From Alphaproteobacteria bacterium 43-37 (GTDB lineage Bacteria; Pseudomonadota; Alphaproteobacteria; 43-37): a DNA stretch of 64,000 bases. The position numbers and the translations under genes are program-made. Positions 54,901 through 64,000 of the stretch are shown here, piece after piece. The DNA lies in contig MKSY01000019.1 of assembly GCA_001897475.1 (NCBI GenBank), positions 36,925-100,924 on the forward strand, written 5' to 3'. Every line of letters begins with the position of its first letter. The stretch's first letter is position 1. Under the pieces are notes generated by a model. That model made no database searches and had not been told where the DNA came from. It saw only the letters and a list, made by a program, of their open reading frames with translations.

Positions 54901-55875
54901 TTACCAAGTTTCTAAAGGAGCTTTAATTGCTAGAGACTTCTTATCTGTATCTGTATCGGCATCTTCTTGGATGCCGGTTAGAGCTGCAACTGCCAGTGCG
55001 GCGGTAGCCTCTGCAGCCTCCACTACACCCTCAGCATCACGATCGCCTCCTACCATAGCATTGCTTCTGACAAGAGCCCCACCATGAGGCGCCGGGGCAA
55101 CTGCAAAACCGTCATGAGCAACGGCGACTGGAGGTGTGGCAGCAGCAGCGGCATGACCAACAACAGTGGCCTCGACATCACCCCCATACTCGCCCTCATC
55201 ATCATCCTCTTCAAAGCGAATTCACTCTGTTGGGGTCAAAGCTGCTTGTCCTTCAGCAGTTACAGAATCCTCAACCTCCTGCGTGTCTAAACCTCGTGCA
55301 AGCAGCATAACCGCAGCCACAAATTCAGGAGTGCCAAATAAAAAGGCGCTGCTTCCATCAGCAAAGCCTGCGCCCTCTGCCCCGCTTATATCAGGATCGA
55401 CCCTATGGGCAGCAGCAAGGAATGCACGGCCTGCACCACCACCCGCCCCCATTGGAGCTATACCCACTGCAAATGCTGGCGGAGCCGGAGGCGCCCCTCC
55501 CCCAAGTTGGTCAGCTGTAGCAGCGGCAGTGGCAGCAGCAGCTGCAGCAAATCCATCTCCCACATGAACAGCATTTAGATGCCGTTGGCGACGTTGGAAT
55601 GCTCCAGTGATCGTTCTAAATGCATTAGCAGCCACTCGTGGTTTAAAAACTAATATTGCCGCTACCGTTGCTGCCAGCGTGGTCCCTGTAATGCTCAACG
55701 CATTGTCATGCCCCCATCGGCTTAATGTGCATTGTGAGTTTGATCTTGCCACAGCCGTCCAAAGACCACATTGTTCTTCCTCCAAAGCTCCTTTACCGGC
55801 AATGGCATAAACATCAAAGCTGCCGACCACCAACGATCCACACACTACACTCGCCAACATCAGTTTTCGTATCAT
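54901..55875 (-). pseudogene. Secreted Ala/Gly-rich protein gene interrupted by one in-frame TGA
   Basis: The first 217 codons start at 55875 after GGAGAAGAATTGA. They encode a signal peptide (IRKLMLASVVCGSLVVGSFD, cleavage near VYA), one hydrophobic segment (TTLAATVAAILVF) and an Ala/Gly-rich part. At 55222-55224 is TGA; the same frame then runs on for 106 codons (RFEEDDDEGEYGG, then an Ala/Val-rich part, then QEDADTDTDKKSLAIKAPLE) to a TAA at 54901. The downstream part has the same composition and no other stop, so one change split the gene. No family recognised. TGA is used as a normal stop elsewhere here, so recoding is not supported. Confidence 0.72.
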
Positions 55876-56232
55876 TCAATTCTTCTCCTTTTAAAACTAG
55901 CTTTTAATCAATTATTCTGTAAAATCTACCTCAAGTTTTGACAGCAAATTTAACAATGTCAATGGGTTGATCGCCGTTTTGCTCTTGGGGTTTGATTATG
56001 ATCCTGCGCTACTGGCTTTTTGGCAGACCCAACCAGACAATTAGCCAAAAGAGTGTGCGCGTGATAAAAGCTAACGCACACAATTTGTAACCATTGGCTC
56101 AAAGGAGCTCCCCACTTATGTGCCATATTTTTTCTTAATTTTTATGAAGAGTGATTTTCATAATGCCTCTTGTCAAGGCCTTAGGATTCAGCAAGAATAC
56201 TAACATTGGCAACAGGGTTGGTTTATTCTACT
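55876..56232. other. Intergenic region, no gene seen
   Basis: About 357 bp between divergent genes. It holds a hairpin (GTGTGCG at 56053-56059 with CGCACAC at 56075-56081) and presumably both promoters. I see no convincing coding sequence. Confidence 0.5.
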
Positions 56233-56862
56233 ATGATGGCTTATTTTATAAAAGTTTTTGTCTCCTTTCTTGTGATTATGAACCCGGCCTCAATTGTTCC
56301 TGTTTTTATCGAACTAACCAGCAATGATACACTTGATGACCAACGGAAAACTGCTATCAAGTCAACTCTTACTGCCGCCATCATTCTTCTAGCATTTGCT
56401 GCCATTGGAGATTGGTTGCTGAGCCAGCTTCAAATCTCGTCCAGCGCATTGCTTGTTGCTGGCGGCATTCTATTACTTATTTTTGCTATTCAAAGAGTTT
56501 TTGGTGGCGAAAGCAGTCGAAAACCCACACCAGATGAAAAAGTTGAAGCGCAGCATAAGCGTGACCTTTTTGTCTTCCCTCTTGCTGTACCTTTGATTGC
56601 AGGGCCTGGCGCTTTGACTGTTGTAATGTTCCAAATGAAACAAGCTGCTGGGAATATCCCACATCAGACTATTCTTATTTTCTCCATGGTTTTGGTCCTC
56701 GGCATCAATGGCATTATTCTCTGGAATGGCAAATACATTGCCCGCATTTTGGGTGTGACAGGGACAAACGTAATCACGCGCGTGTTCGGTATTATCCTTG
56801 CAGCCATTGCTGTCCAGCTCATTTTGAACGGCTTTAAGTCATTTTTTAACCTTGTTGGCTAA
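56233..56862 (+). CDS. MarC family membrane protein
   Basis: The roughly 209-residue product has six membrane helices with the MarC pattern: FVSFLVIMNPASIVPVFIEL, SSSALLVAGGILLLIFAIQR, FPLAVPLIAGPGALTVVM and GTNVITRVFGIILAAIAVQL. The exact role of the family is unknown. The ATG at 56233 is chosen; the frame opens earlier with a TTG. It is followed 12 nt later by the prepilin-peptidase-like gene. Confidence 0.92.
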   Translation: MMAYFIKVFVSFLVIMNPASIVPVFIELTSNDTLDDQRKTAIKSTLTAAIILLAFAAIGDWLLSQLQISSSALLVAGGILLLIFAIQRVFGGESSRKPTPDEKVEAQHKRDLFVFPLAVPLIAGPGALTVVMFQMKQAAGNIPHQTILIFSMVLVLGINGIILWNGKYIARILGVTGTNVITRVFGIILAAIAVQLILNGFKSFFNLVG

Positions 56863-56874
56863 CCTTTTGATTGT

Positions 56875-57351
56875 ATGCTGATGCGTACTCATCCAGAGGC
56901 CCAGTGTTATGGTTTTGCATTGTTAGTAGCGGGGATCATAAAGTTATGGCTGCCTCTGACTATTCTTCAAAGCTTGACCATCATGTTTTTATCGATACTT
57001 ACTTGCCAGGATACGCAAAAAACAATGGTGTCAGCTAAGGATGCCATCTTAACCTCCTTATTATTAACCTTTCACATTCCACATGATCGCATCGGTAATA
57101 CCATATGGATTGGGATAGCCTTGATACTACTCATGCTAACTTTTAAAGATCGCTTCACGCGGTTTATAGGCAACGTCGATGTCATACTTTTTGGATTATG
57201 CCTGAGCACACTACCCATCCATCACTTCCCGAGTTTTTTTGTTGCGACAGGCGTGGGTATGTTAGCTATTTTTGTTATGACACGAGAACGGAGGATTCCT
57301 TTTATCCTGCCATTGTGGGCAAGTTATGTTGGGCATCTTAGCTTGTGCTAG
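56875..57351 (+). CDS. Membrane protein resembling a degenerate A24 prepilin peptidase
   Basis: This encodes 158 residues with about five membrane helices. The blocks LTCQDTQKTMVS and GNVDVILFGLCL line up with the two Asp regions of A24 leader peptidases (D in helix 1-2 loop, GxGD), but the second reads GNVD. ERRIPFILPLWAS resembles the end of that domain. It may be a divergent or inactive member; no pilus genes lie nearby. Probably cotranscribed with the marC-like gene. Confidence 0.6.
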   Translation: MLMRTHPEAQCYGFALLVAGIIKLWLPLTILQSLTIMFLSILTCQDTQKTMVSAKDAILTSLLLTFHIPHDRIGNTIWIGIALILLMLTFKDRFTRFIGNVDVILFGLCLSTLPIHHFPSFFVATGVGMLAIFVMTRERRIPFILPLWASYVGHLSLC

Positions 57352-57414
57352 AAATCTTCAGCTTTTACAGCATCCAGGATAGAATCCTCACTCATTTATC
57401 CTTAGCTTGCGCCC

Positions 57415-58257
57415 TTATGTATCCCGTGCTGGATTGAAGAGCATTGGATTACTTGACATAAATTCAGCCATCTCGCCAGAAAAATCACCTCTAACGCTCT
57501 CATCTAAATTAGCTCTCGAAACATCTGAAACATCCCCGATAGAACGCTTCATAAATTGCTTGAACTGAACATAAGGACGAATAAATCCTAACGCATCCCC
57601 ATGTTCAGAGCCAATGCTTTGCGCAAACGATTCAACCCTTGGTTGTAGCACTTCGAGAACATTTGCCGCAATCATACCCTTCGAAGCCCAAGCGCCCAGA
57701 CTTGGATGAAGCAGCCCAGTCATCGCGGAAACTCCCCATGTCAAATTCGTCATAATAAAGGACATAGGGATAGCCTTAGTCATTAAATCATAGGAGTTCA
57801 TTTGCCCTGCCGCTAATAAGATAGGGACTGCCGGAAAAACACTTCCTGCTGCAACATACGTCCCATAAATAATACCAGCCTTTAAGAGTCGATCTACGTT
57901 TGCATGCTTTTTAGCGTATTGATCATATGCTACTGAACCATTAGCTAATGTGCTGCGCACCGTTCCTAAAGCAGTGCTCGCGTGGGAGATAATACCACCT
58001 AAGCCTTCTTGAGCAGCTTTTGAATCTAGGGTAGCAACCCCTTTAGCCATGGCAAATGAAGATTTTGCCATCCCCAACCAACTATTGGCAGCTGTTTGAG
58101 CGATACCTAACTGGCGAGTCACACCAGCACGCGCGCAAGCAGCAGCATCAGAAAAAACATCAAAAACACCAGCTTTTGCTTCTGGGGCTGCCCCACTCAG
58201 CAATGCCGCTGCCGTAGTTGTCGCTAAAATTAGGTTTTTCCTATATTTTCCAATCAT
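57415..58257 (-). CDS. Secreted or membrane-associated protein, unknown
   Basis: This encodes 280 residues from the ATG at 58257, chosen because AAGG lies 8 nt upstream and a signal peptide begins there (RKNLILATTTAAALLSGAAP, cleavage AKA-G). An in-frame ATG at 58281 is the alternative. The mature part has helical stretches and hydrophobic segments (AGIIYGTYVAAGSVFPAVPI, MSFIMTNLTWGVSAMTGLL). No family recognised. The frame extends further upstream into the repeat region, where it is not credible. Confidence 0.65.
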   Translation of the reverse strand: MIGKYRKNLILATTTAAALLSGAAPEAKAGVFDVFSDAAACARAGVTRQLGIAQTAANSWLGMAKSSFAMAKGVATLDSKAAQEGLGGIISHASTALGTVRSTLANGSVAYDQYAKKHANVDRLLKAGIIYGTYVAAGSVFPAVPILLAAGQMNSYDLMTKAIPMSFIMTNLTWGVSAMTGLLHPSLGAWASKGMIAANVLEVLQPRVESFAQSIGSEHGDALGFIRPYVQFKQFMKRSIGDVSDVSRANLDESVRGDFSGEMAEFMSSNPMLFNPARDT

Positions 58258-58360
58258 AATAGATACCTTAAAAGCACTCATATATTTTAATGCAAGATGG
58301 TTAAGAAACGATGAACCACCATCTAAATGGCTGCACCGGAAAGAACGAATACCTCCTTTT

Positions 58361-58685
58361 GCCTTTCCGCACACCCTCTTCGTCATTCCCGCACACCCTC
58401 TTCGTCATTCCCGCACTCCCCTTTGTCAATCCCGGGCACCTCCTTTTGGCCACCCCACAACCCTCCCTTTGTCTTCCCCGCACACCCCTCTTTGTCTTTC
58501 CCGCACTTGATGTGGGAGCCCAGGCATTTATATGGCCCCCCGCTTTCGCGAGGGTGACAAGGGAGAAGTACGAGGGGGACAGGGAAAAGTGCGAGGGCGA
58601 CAGGGAAAAGTGCGAGGGTGACAAGAAAAAGAGCGAGGGTGACAGCAGTGAAGAAGTGCGGGGATGACAGGGAAACCGGGGACCT
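58361..58685. repeat. Interspersed repeat, copy 2, with inverted arms of about 20-22-nt units
   Basis: Left arm: about seven degenerate units like TTCCCGCACACCCTCTTCGTC (58364-58510). Centre: a core with GCTTTCGCGAGGG near 58541-58553. Right arm: about six units like AAGTGCGAGGGTGACAGGGA, which are the reverse complement of the left type. The core and flanks match 1-120. The region is open in several frames because of its composition but is not a gene. Confidence 0.78.
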
Positions 58686-59094
58686 ACTCTTGTCACAAAA
58701 CGTAATAATAAAGAATTCAAACCATTAACTTAGGTAAATCAGATAGTTAATTATTGCTTTAAAAAAGTTTATATTTAATTCAGATAATTAATAAGAAAAA
58801 ATCACCAATTTGCAAATAATTCTCATTTTCTCTATTGCTATAGATAAAATTTTAGATAAGTTTTATTGTAATTTAGATGACACATAAAACCACAGTGTCT
58901 AAATAACAAAAATGAAATAATGTCGGATTGTTTTACGTCCGCATTTAAAAAAATAAAGTGATGTTCACAACCAAAGTTCACATAAGAAATAAAAACTCAA
59001 ACCATAGGCCATAAGAAACAACAAAAACAGCACCTACTCTTTAAAGAAGAGTGAGGCTGGTGAAATGTAAGCTTGACTTTGGAGATATGAAACA
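58686..59094. other. AT-rich intergenic region upstream of giant adhesin gene
   Basis: About 400 bp, very AT-rich, with no coding signal. It should contain the promoter of the gene at 59095; no single promoter stands out. GGAG at 59081-59084 is the ribosome site. Confidence 0.5.
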
Positions 59095-62000
59095 ATGCTC
59101 GTCTTAGGTTTGAAGAATTGCAACTTTTCTTTAAAACATGACCACTTCCTTCGCCAACAAGCAAACCCATTGGCCTTTAGGCGGCGTCTTTTGAGAGGGG
59201 CATCCTGCCTGGTTTCTATCTGCATGGGCGTTATGGCGAGCCAACAGGCGTTAGCTTCTGTCATTAACATCAACACAGCTATTGAACAGCCAGCATACAC
59301 AATCAATCCTGGGGATAAAGTTAATATCAACACAGGAGGGAGCATTACGGCAGGTGCAGTTACGGTGGGGCCGGCTGCGAGTATCGTCATGAATGCACCT
59401 TTGGCTACAATCAATGCGGGCAGCATTAATATTAATGATGGCTCTGTCATAGATTTTAGTATGGGAGGAGGGCTCAACGGAAATATTGTTTTGGGCTCGA
59501 ACGATATTATTCACCTTCATAATGCGGGAGCTTTTTTTAGAGGAGATGTGAGTGGCCAATTGTCAGGCCAAGGCAGCATTATTATTGAGAGCCCTTTTGT
59601 TTTGGGCTCACTCGGAACGATTGGGGCTAAGGCTCCGGTGGCAGAAGTAAACATTACCAATGGTAACCTATACATAATCAATTCAAAGACCCACAAGAGC
59701 TTAGCAACAAACCTTGGTTATAATGCCACACTCTTGGTTTCGAGTGGTAACATCCCAGGCCCTTTGGATTCTCAAGATGTTCCCGTCTGTCATTTGATTA
59801 TTGCGGGCACAAAAAGTTCATTTGCACAGACCACAGGCTCGATTGGCCAAAGAAAGCCTATTGGCCAGATTACGCTTGGGCCAAATATCACGCTGACATT
59901 GCAACATCCAACGCAAACTAAATTCATGACAATGGGGTTGGGTAGTTCGCTTAATATGGTTGGGGGGAGCCTAGCTGGCACTGTAGGCAGCGCCTACACA
60001 CTCTCCCCTAACAATGATGTCAGCTTGATTTCCACGCAAGCTGATAACATGGTCTTAGAAAAAACTTTCGCATTAAGATCCTTGTCATTATTAAACTCGC
60101 AACTTACCCTTTATCAATCCATTAACGTTCCAACTTTATCAGTTGCGACAATAGGCAACCCAACATCTCGACTGCAGATTTTAGGGGGCTACGCGGGTAA
60201 TACGGTTGTTAATGCAGCTGCCGCTATTATTTCAGCTGGGCAACTTGTTATTGCCCAAGGTGGAACTTTTAATGTGGGGCAAGTTCAAGGTTACCTTAGT
60301 GGTATTTTTCTCGACAATGGCACCTTCAATGCACAATTTATCCAAATGAAGGGGGCTTACCCGATAAACATTCAAGGTGCATCTAAAGCCAGCATTGGGC
60401 AACTATTGTTGTCAAGTTCAACCTCATCCCGCACTAATGGGCCAACGCTTACCATTGACGCTAGTTCGAGCTTTAGCGGAGATACCCTTTTGGTTGACGC
60501 GTCAACGATTAATCTTTTCGGGGCTATCCATGTTGGAAAGTTGCTCGCCACTAAAGCAAACCCCTCCAATGGTTTTTCAATGATTAACCTTTATAGCTCA
60601 GATCTTACTCCCAGCATTAATGGGGATACTGATATCCAGTTACTCAAATCGATGCCAATAGGGTTCCCAATCGGTGACCAAGCAGCAGTCAATGATATAA
60701 CGATAGGACATGCACCGATCCAATTAACATTTAATAATATTGTTAAAGGCCGAAAGATTCAAATTGGAATAGGTGCCTCGTTGCTTGTTAATGCGCCTCT
60801 AAAAGGTTTCGATATCACACTAAACCAAGGCTCAACTTTATCGCTTAACTCAACAGTTGATTTTGCAAATAAAGAGCTTACTTTTTACAATAGTTATGAT
60901 TGTACGGTTAATATACTTCCATCCGTGTCTGAATTAAATGCAAGTATAGTTTATAGAGATCCTTGGCCCTATTACTTTTTGACTAGTGGGATTTTAAACA
61001 TTTTAGACAGGAAGGAACCCTTGCGTCAAATCACCCTAAATGGCGGCGTGAGAGCTTCTTCTGGTTTTTCCGAATCGGATTTTTATGTTGATCAAGCCAA
61101 TATTGGTAATCATACGGACTTAATATGGAGAGGAGATTTAAGGCTGAACTCCCTCGCATTGGCCTCAGACGCAACAATAACCATGGCTCAAGCTCATAGC
61201 GAATATCGTGTCTGGAGTGGGACACTCTTAGGGCCATACAACAAGCTTGTTTTGGATGGCGATGGTGTTGTTCTCAAAAGTTGGGTTTATGGGTATGGAG
61301 AAAAAGCCGCGCAAGGAATGATTGAGGTTCGCTCCTCTGCGACCTCTGAAGGGGGGATTGGACCTTACAATAATTATGGCAAATCACCTCTTGAATCGCT
61401 TACGATATGGCCAGGGGCTACATTATTTGTGTCGAATGATTATCTTGTTTCACAAACAAAACTCCTTAACCCTTCAAATTCATTAGGGCAGCCTGAAATT
61501 GATTTTAATGCAGGCTTTTTTTTCCCCGGATCTCCCGCTAATTTTTACTGCCCTTACCCAGGCCTTGGTTGTAATACGCTTGGAAGCATTGGCGCGGTTG
61601 AATTTGCTCCTGGAGGCATTGGAAGCGTTGTTATTTCGACAATTTTGGATACAGCAGGCGCTTTAAATTTAGGATGGAATAATTCGAGGCCATCACCTTT
61701 GAAAAGTATCACCGTCTCACACAGTAATGGCTTAGTGATATCTGATCGTGCCTACGCCAATACTACATTTGTTTACCCTCACTCAGTTTTAGGCATCAAC
61801 CTAAACGGTTACCTTTATGGGGGGATTGATGGAAGCGAGCCCAATGTTGGAGAGCTGCGTATCAAGAACCCGAATTTTCTCAAAGAAATGCAGGCTGGTG
61901 GTTTTAGCATAGGGCAAAACAACCCTTTGAAAAGTGTGTTTTTATACCCAGGTGTTTCAATCCCAGTGGGTTTCAACATTCACGCTGAAACCATCTGGCC

Positions 62001-64000
62001 TATTCAAGGATGGGAAGACTTTGTTCCTAATCGAAGCCTCACTATTAGTGAAACGCTTTCGTCGGAATCAGGGCGTTTAAATGCCCTAATCCAAAATGCG
62101 CTCTGTTATGAAACACTAGATCCTTTTACTCTTTCGTTCTACCCGGGCACAGCCCCAGGTGTCGGTTCGGTGATTTTCAACGCAAGCCAAAATATCGTTA
62201 GGCATGATAATTACAATGGTGACACCGGCGAGCGTGGAGTTGGTTGGGCATGCCCTGTTTATGCCTATGTATTAAATGACTATGTTAGGGTTAGCGCCTC
62301 TTTATTGACCTTTTTTGGGGATACCTTGGTTTTAGGGCAAGGTGCGGAATTTGTGTCAGATCAGGGTTATTCATTCCGACATGTTTTTAATGGAAGAGTG
62401 GATGGTGTTACGGATTACCAAGGCATATGGAAAATAAGCTCAGCTCAGGGAAATCTAGGGTCAACCAATGTATTTGATGCTAATTCAAGCATAGGAAGCA
62501 CCCACCCCCTTAAAGAAATTTGGCTTTTGAATGCTCTTAATTTTAGAGCTTTTGCCTCAGTATCAGCTCAAACAATTATTTTAACGCCCTCGACCCATTT
62601 TAGAATTTACCTTGACCAACAAAGCTTTATTTCGTCATTTCGGTCAGAAAGCGATTGGCAGGGTGAGATTGATATTTATGGCAAAAATACGACCTTTTAC
62701 GGGGCTTTGGGAAACAAAGGCGGCCTTGGCAACATAGCCATGGACGGGGTAAGCGCTGACATTTACTCAGATACTATTAACGCAACAAATATCATTATTC
62801 GAAACTCGGGAAAATTAACATCCCATCAGCCTTTAACCATATCTGCTAACCAAATTTTACTTGGTAGTTCTAGCCGCCTGGATTTAAAAGCGCCCACAGT
62901 TTTAAATGGGCTAGTGCAACCGGTGCCAGAAGAAGTTACTGGTGGGGTAATTACCTTCAACGATACCCTTTCTATCGGCCAAAGTGTGTTTGGTGTAAGC
63001 ATCGATAGTGTTCAAGATTGTAAAGGCGTGTTGTATGTGAACGCAACCACGCCTTCATCTATTGTTGATCTATCAACCTCGTCTATTGGTGACACTTATT
63101 CCATTGGCCAACTTAATCTTCTCCGTGGGACAATGTATCTTGGTAAAAGTCGCTATTGCGCCCTCAATATTTCCCCGAGAAGCAACCTTGTTCTTATGCC
63201 TGGCTCAAATATTTCCTACCAAGTACTCAAGCCTGAAAATTGCCTTCCAGATGGCTCAGAAAACCTGGGGTTAAATGGGATTTATGTTCTTGGCGCACAA
63301 ATTGGAGATATAGACTGCCCATACAATAGCATAACTGTGTATGGTAACACAACTTTAGATAACACCCGAGTTTATGCCAATGTCGTCCAACTTTCATGGT
63401 GGGGGTGGTATACTCCTGCGACTCTTACCTTACAGGAGGGGGCGAAGCTGTACGCGAGCCATATCACAAATCCAGAGCCAGGTAACAAACTTATTCTCAA
63501 AAACGCTTTTATGAATGTTAGCCAAATTGGAGATAGCGGCTATTTTGCCCCCCCTTTGACCGCGCTTAATTCAATAATTGTAACGAACACTATCGGTATG
63601 GGTGATGTGAGTCATTTACTAACTAACAGCACTCTGCTCGTTCAAAACGATGTGACATGCACATCTTCTACGATGCTACATTTAGAGCAGAACTCCTTTA
63701 TTAGCGCAGCTAACATATTTGGTCCCAGTATTTATTCTTCAGATTCTCAACTAGCCATAAATAAAACATTTGCGGGTAGTTTGCAGTTAACTCATAGCAC
63801 AGTAACAGCTAACGTTTCTATTATAGATATTTTGGCTCTTGATTCAGGGTCTCAAGCTAAGATGAACCAGCTCTTGATTCTTAACCCTAACTCTCCCCTT
63901 TTGATTTATAACTCAGAGCTTGATGTTGCCCACCCGTTTGCTTGTAATTCTTTGTCGCTTTATTACAGCCAAGTGAATACGCCTCAAATCACGGTAGGTG
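59095..64000 (+). CDS. Giant secreted adhesin / autotransporter-like protein, 3' end beyond window
   Basis: A single frame stays open from the ATG at 59095 to the window end, at least 1,635 codons. GGAG lies 10 nt upstream. The N-terminus is a long (about 54-residue) signal region with FRRRLLRGASCLVSICMGVM and ALA cleavage, the extended type seen in type V-secreted proteins. The rest is rich in Asn, Ser, Gly, Thr, Ile and Leu with alternating beta-like strands and recurring IGQ- and LGS-type turns (SIGQLNLLRG, PIGQITLG, SIGQSVFGVS). This suggests a beta-solenoid passenger. A C-terminal beta-barrel, if present, lies outside. I infer an adhesin or autotransporter, not a named family. Confidence 0.8.
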   Translation, partial: MLVLGLKNCNFSLKHDHFLRQQANPLAFRRRLLRGASCLVSICMGVMASQQALASVININTAIEQPAYTINPGDKVNINTGGSITAGAVTVGPAASIVMNAPLATINAGSININDGSVIDFSMGGGLNGNIVLGSNDIIHLHNAGAFFRGDVSGQLSGQGSIIIESPFVLGSLGTIGAKAPVAEVNITNGNLYIINSKTHKSLATNLGYNATLLVSSGNIPGPLDSQDVPVCHLIIAGTKSSFAQTTGSIGQRKPIGQITLGPNITLTLQHPTQTKFMTMGLGSSLNMVGGSLAGTVGSAYTLSPNNDVSLISTQADNMVLEKTFALRSLSLLNSQLTLYQSINVPTLSVATIGNPTSRLQILGGYAGNTVVNAAAAIISAGQLVIAQGGTFNVGQVQGYLSGIFLDNGTFNAQFIQMKGAYPINIQGASKASIGQLLLSSSTSSRTNGPTLTIDASSSFSGDTLLVDASTINLFGAIHVGKLLATKANPSNGFSMINLYSSDLTPSINGDTDIQLLKSMPIGFPIGDQAAVNDITIGHAPIQLTFNNIVKGRKIQIGIGASLLVNAPLKGFDITLNQGSTLSLNSTVDFANKELTFYNSYDCTVNILPSVSELNASIVYRDPWPYYFLTSGILNILDRKEPLRQITLNGGVRASSGFSESDFYVDQANIGNHTDLIWRGDLRLNSLALASDATITMAQAHSEYRVWSGTLLGPYNKLVLDGDGVVLKSWVYGYGEKAAQGMIEVRSSATSEGGIGPYNNYGKSPLESLTIWPGATLFVSNDYLVSQTKLLNPSNSLGQPEIDFNAGFFFPGSPANFYCPYPGLGCNTLGSIGAVEFAPGGIGSVVISTILDTAGALNLGWNNSRPSPLKSITVSHSNGLVISDRAYANTTFVYPHSVLGINLNGYLYGGIDGSEPNVGELRIKNPNFLKEMQAGGFSIGQNNPLKSVFLYPGVSIPVGFNIHAETIWPIQGWEDFVPNRSLTISETLSSESGRLNALIQNALCYETLDPFTLSFYPGTAPGVGSVIFNASQNIVRHDNYNGDTGERGVGWACPVYAYVLNDYVRVSASLLTFFGDTLVLGQGAEFVSDQGYSFRHVFNGRVDGVTDYQGIWKISSAQGNLGSTNVFDANSSIGSTHPLKEIWLLNALNFRAFASVSAQTIILTPSTHFRIYLDQQSFISSFRSESDWQGEIDIYGKNTTFYGALGNKGGLGNIAMDGVSADIYSDTINATNIIIRNSGKLTSHQPLTISANQILLGSSSRLDLKAPTVLNGLVQPVPEEVTGGVITFNDTLSIGQSVFGVSIDSVQDCKGVLYVNATTPSSIVDLSTSSIGDTYSIGQLNLLRGTMYLGKSRYCALNISPRSNLVLMPGSNISYQVLKPENCLPDGSENLGLNGIYVLGAQIGDIDCPYNSITVYGNTTLDNTRVYANVVQLSWWGWYTPATLTLQEGAKLYASHITNPEPGNKLILKNAFMNVSQIGDSGYFAPPLTALNSIIVTNTIGMGDVSHLLTNSTLLVQNDVTCTSSTMLHLEQNSFISAANIFGPSIYSSDSQLAINKTFAGSLQLTHSTVTANVSIIDILALDSGSQAKMNQLLILNPNSPLLIYNSELDVAHPFACNSLSLYYSQVNTPQITVG

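Noticed and set aside
55222-55224. UGA read as tryptophan or selenocysteine
   Set aside because: TGA serves as a normal stop in several intact genes here (fliO, dapF, mtaB, tsaD), and no SECIS-like structure or selenoprotein family is evident.
58361-58685. CRISPR-like short repeats
   Set aside because: Units abut without unique spacers, vary in sequence, and occur in opposite orientations around a core; no cas genes are nearby.
58301-58720. 139-residue minus-strand frame rich in Ser-Pro-Ser
   Set aside because: It is the translation of the interspersed repeat and has no start signal.

Overview
The window looks like chromosomal DNA of an AT-rich, probably host-associated alphaproteobacterium. 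Pointers are the very large (about 1,600-residue) NAD-glutamate dehydrogenase, the hemC-hemD-mitofilin-like-hemY order, an IalB-family protein, a PGPGW membrane protein, flagellar genes, and a string of secreted low-complexity or repeat proteins beside compact housekeeping operons. A Holosporales-like symbiont is my best guess; no rRNA is present to test it.

Layout. 1-1.5 kb: an interspersed repeat, two hairpins and a trypsin-like protease gene cut by one in-frame TAA. 1.7-6.1 kb: a 1,469-residue secreted Ala-rich coiled-coil protein. 6.2-7.8 kb: grpE-hrcA. 7.7-11.2 kb: a small genomic island at a tRNA-Lys gene, bounded by 292-bp direct repeats that include the start of hrcA. It carries a truncated integrase, a small secreted protein, a PI-PLC-like secreted protein and an IS5-type remnant. 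11.3-15.5 kb: flgB-flgC-fliE diverging from csrA-(unknown)-fliO-fliP, then an NlpC/P60 peptidase. 15.8-25.6 kb: housekeeping (DUF4139 protein, rmuC, dapF-mtaB-ftsY-amn, PGPGW protein, lpd). 25.7-29.5 kb: a 953-residue secreted protein and an IalB-like protein. 29.7-44.4 kb: NAD-GDH, tRNA-Gly, cnoX-like, Trm112-like, CPBP protease, DUF2798, EVE, gpsA, tsaD and the hemC-hemD-mitofilin-like-hemY operon. 44.5-48.7 kb: a nitric-oxide defence locus (ytfE/ric-norZ and nsrR plus a membrane protein) with an NsrR-type operator. 48.7-53.8 kb: sppA, fabI, phoH, miaB. 53.9-58.3 kb: accessory secreted proteins, including an alternating 20-residue repeat protein and a gene cut by an in-frame TGA, with marC and a prepilin-peptidase-like protein. 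58.4-58.7 kb: a second, larger copy of the interspersed repeat. 59.1 kb to the end: an open giant adhesin or autotransporter-like gene.

How it fits together: conserved operons (protein folding, flagellum, haem, cell wall, tRNA modification, NO detoxification) alternate with lineage-specific exported proteins likely to face the host. The most unusual parts are the tRNA-Lys island with its captured hrcA fragment and PLC-like cargo, the two secreted-protein genes each interrupted by a single in-frame stop, and the repeat-rich exported proteins.
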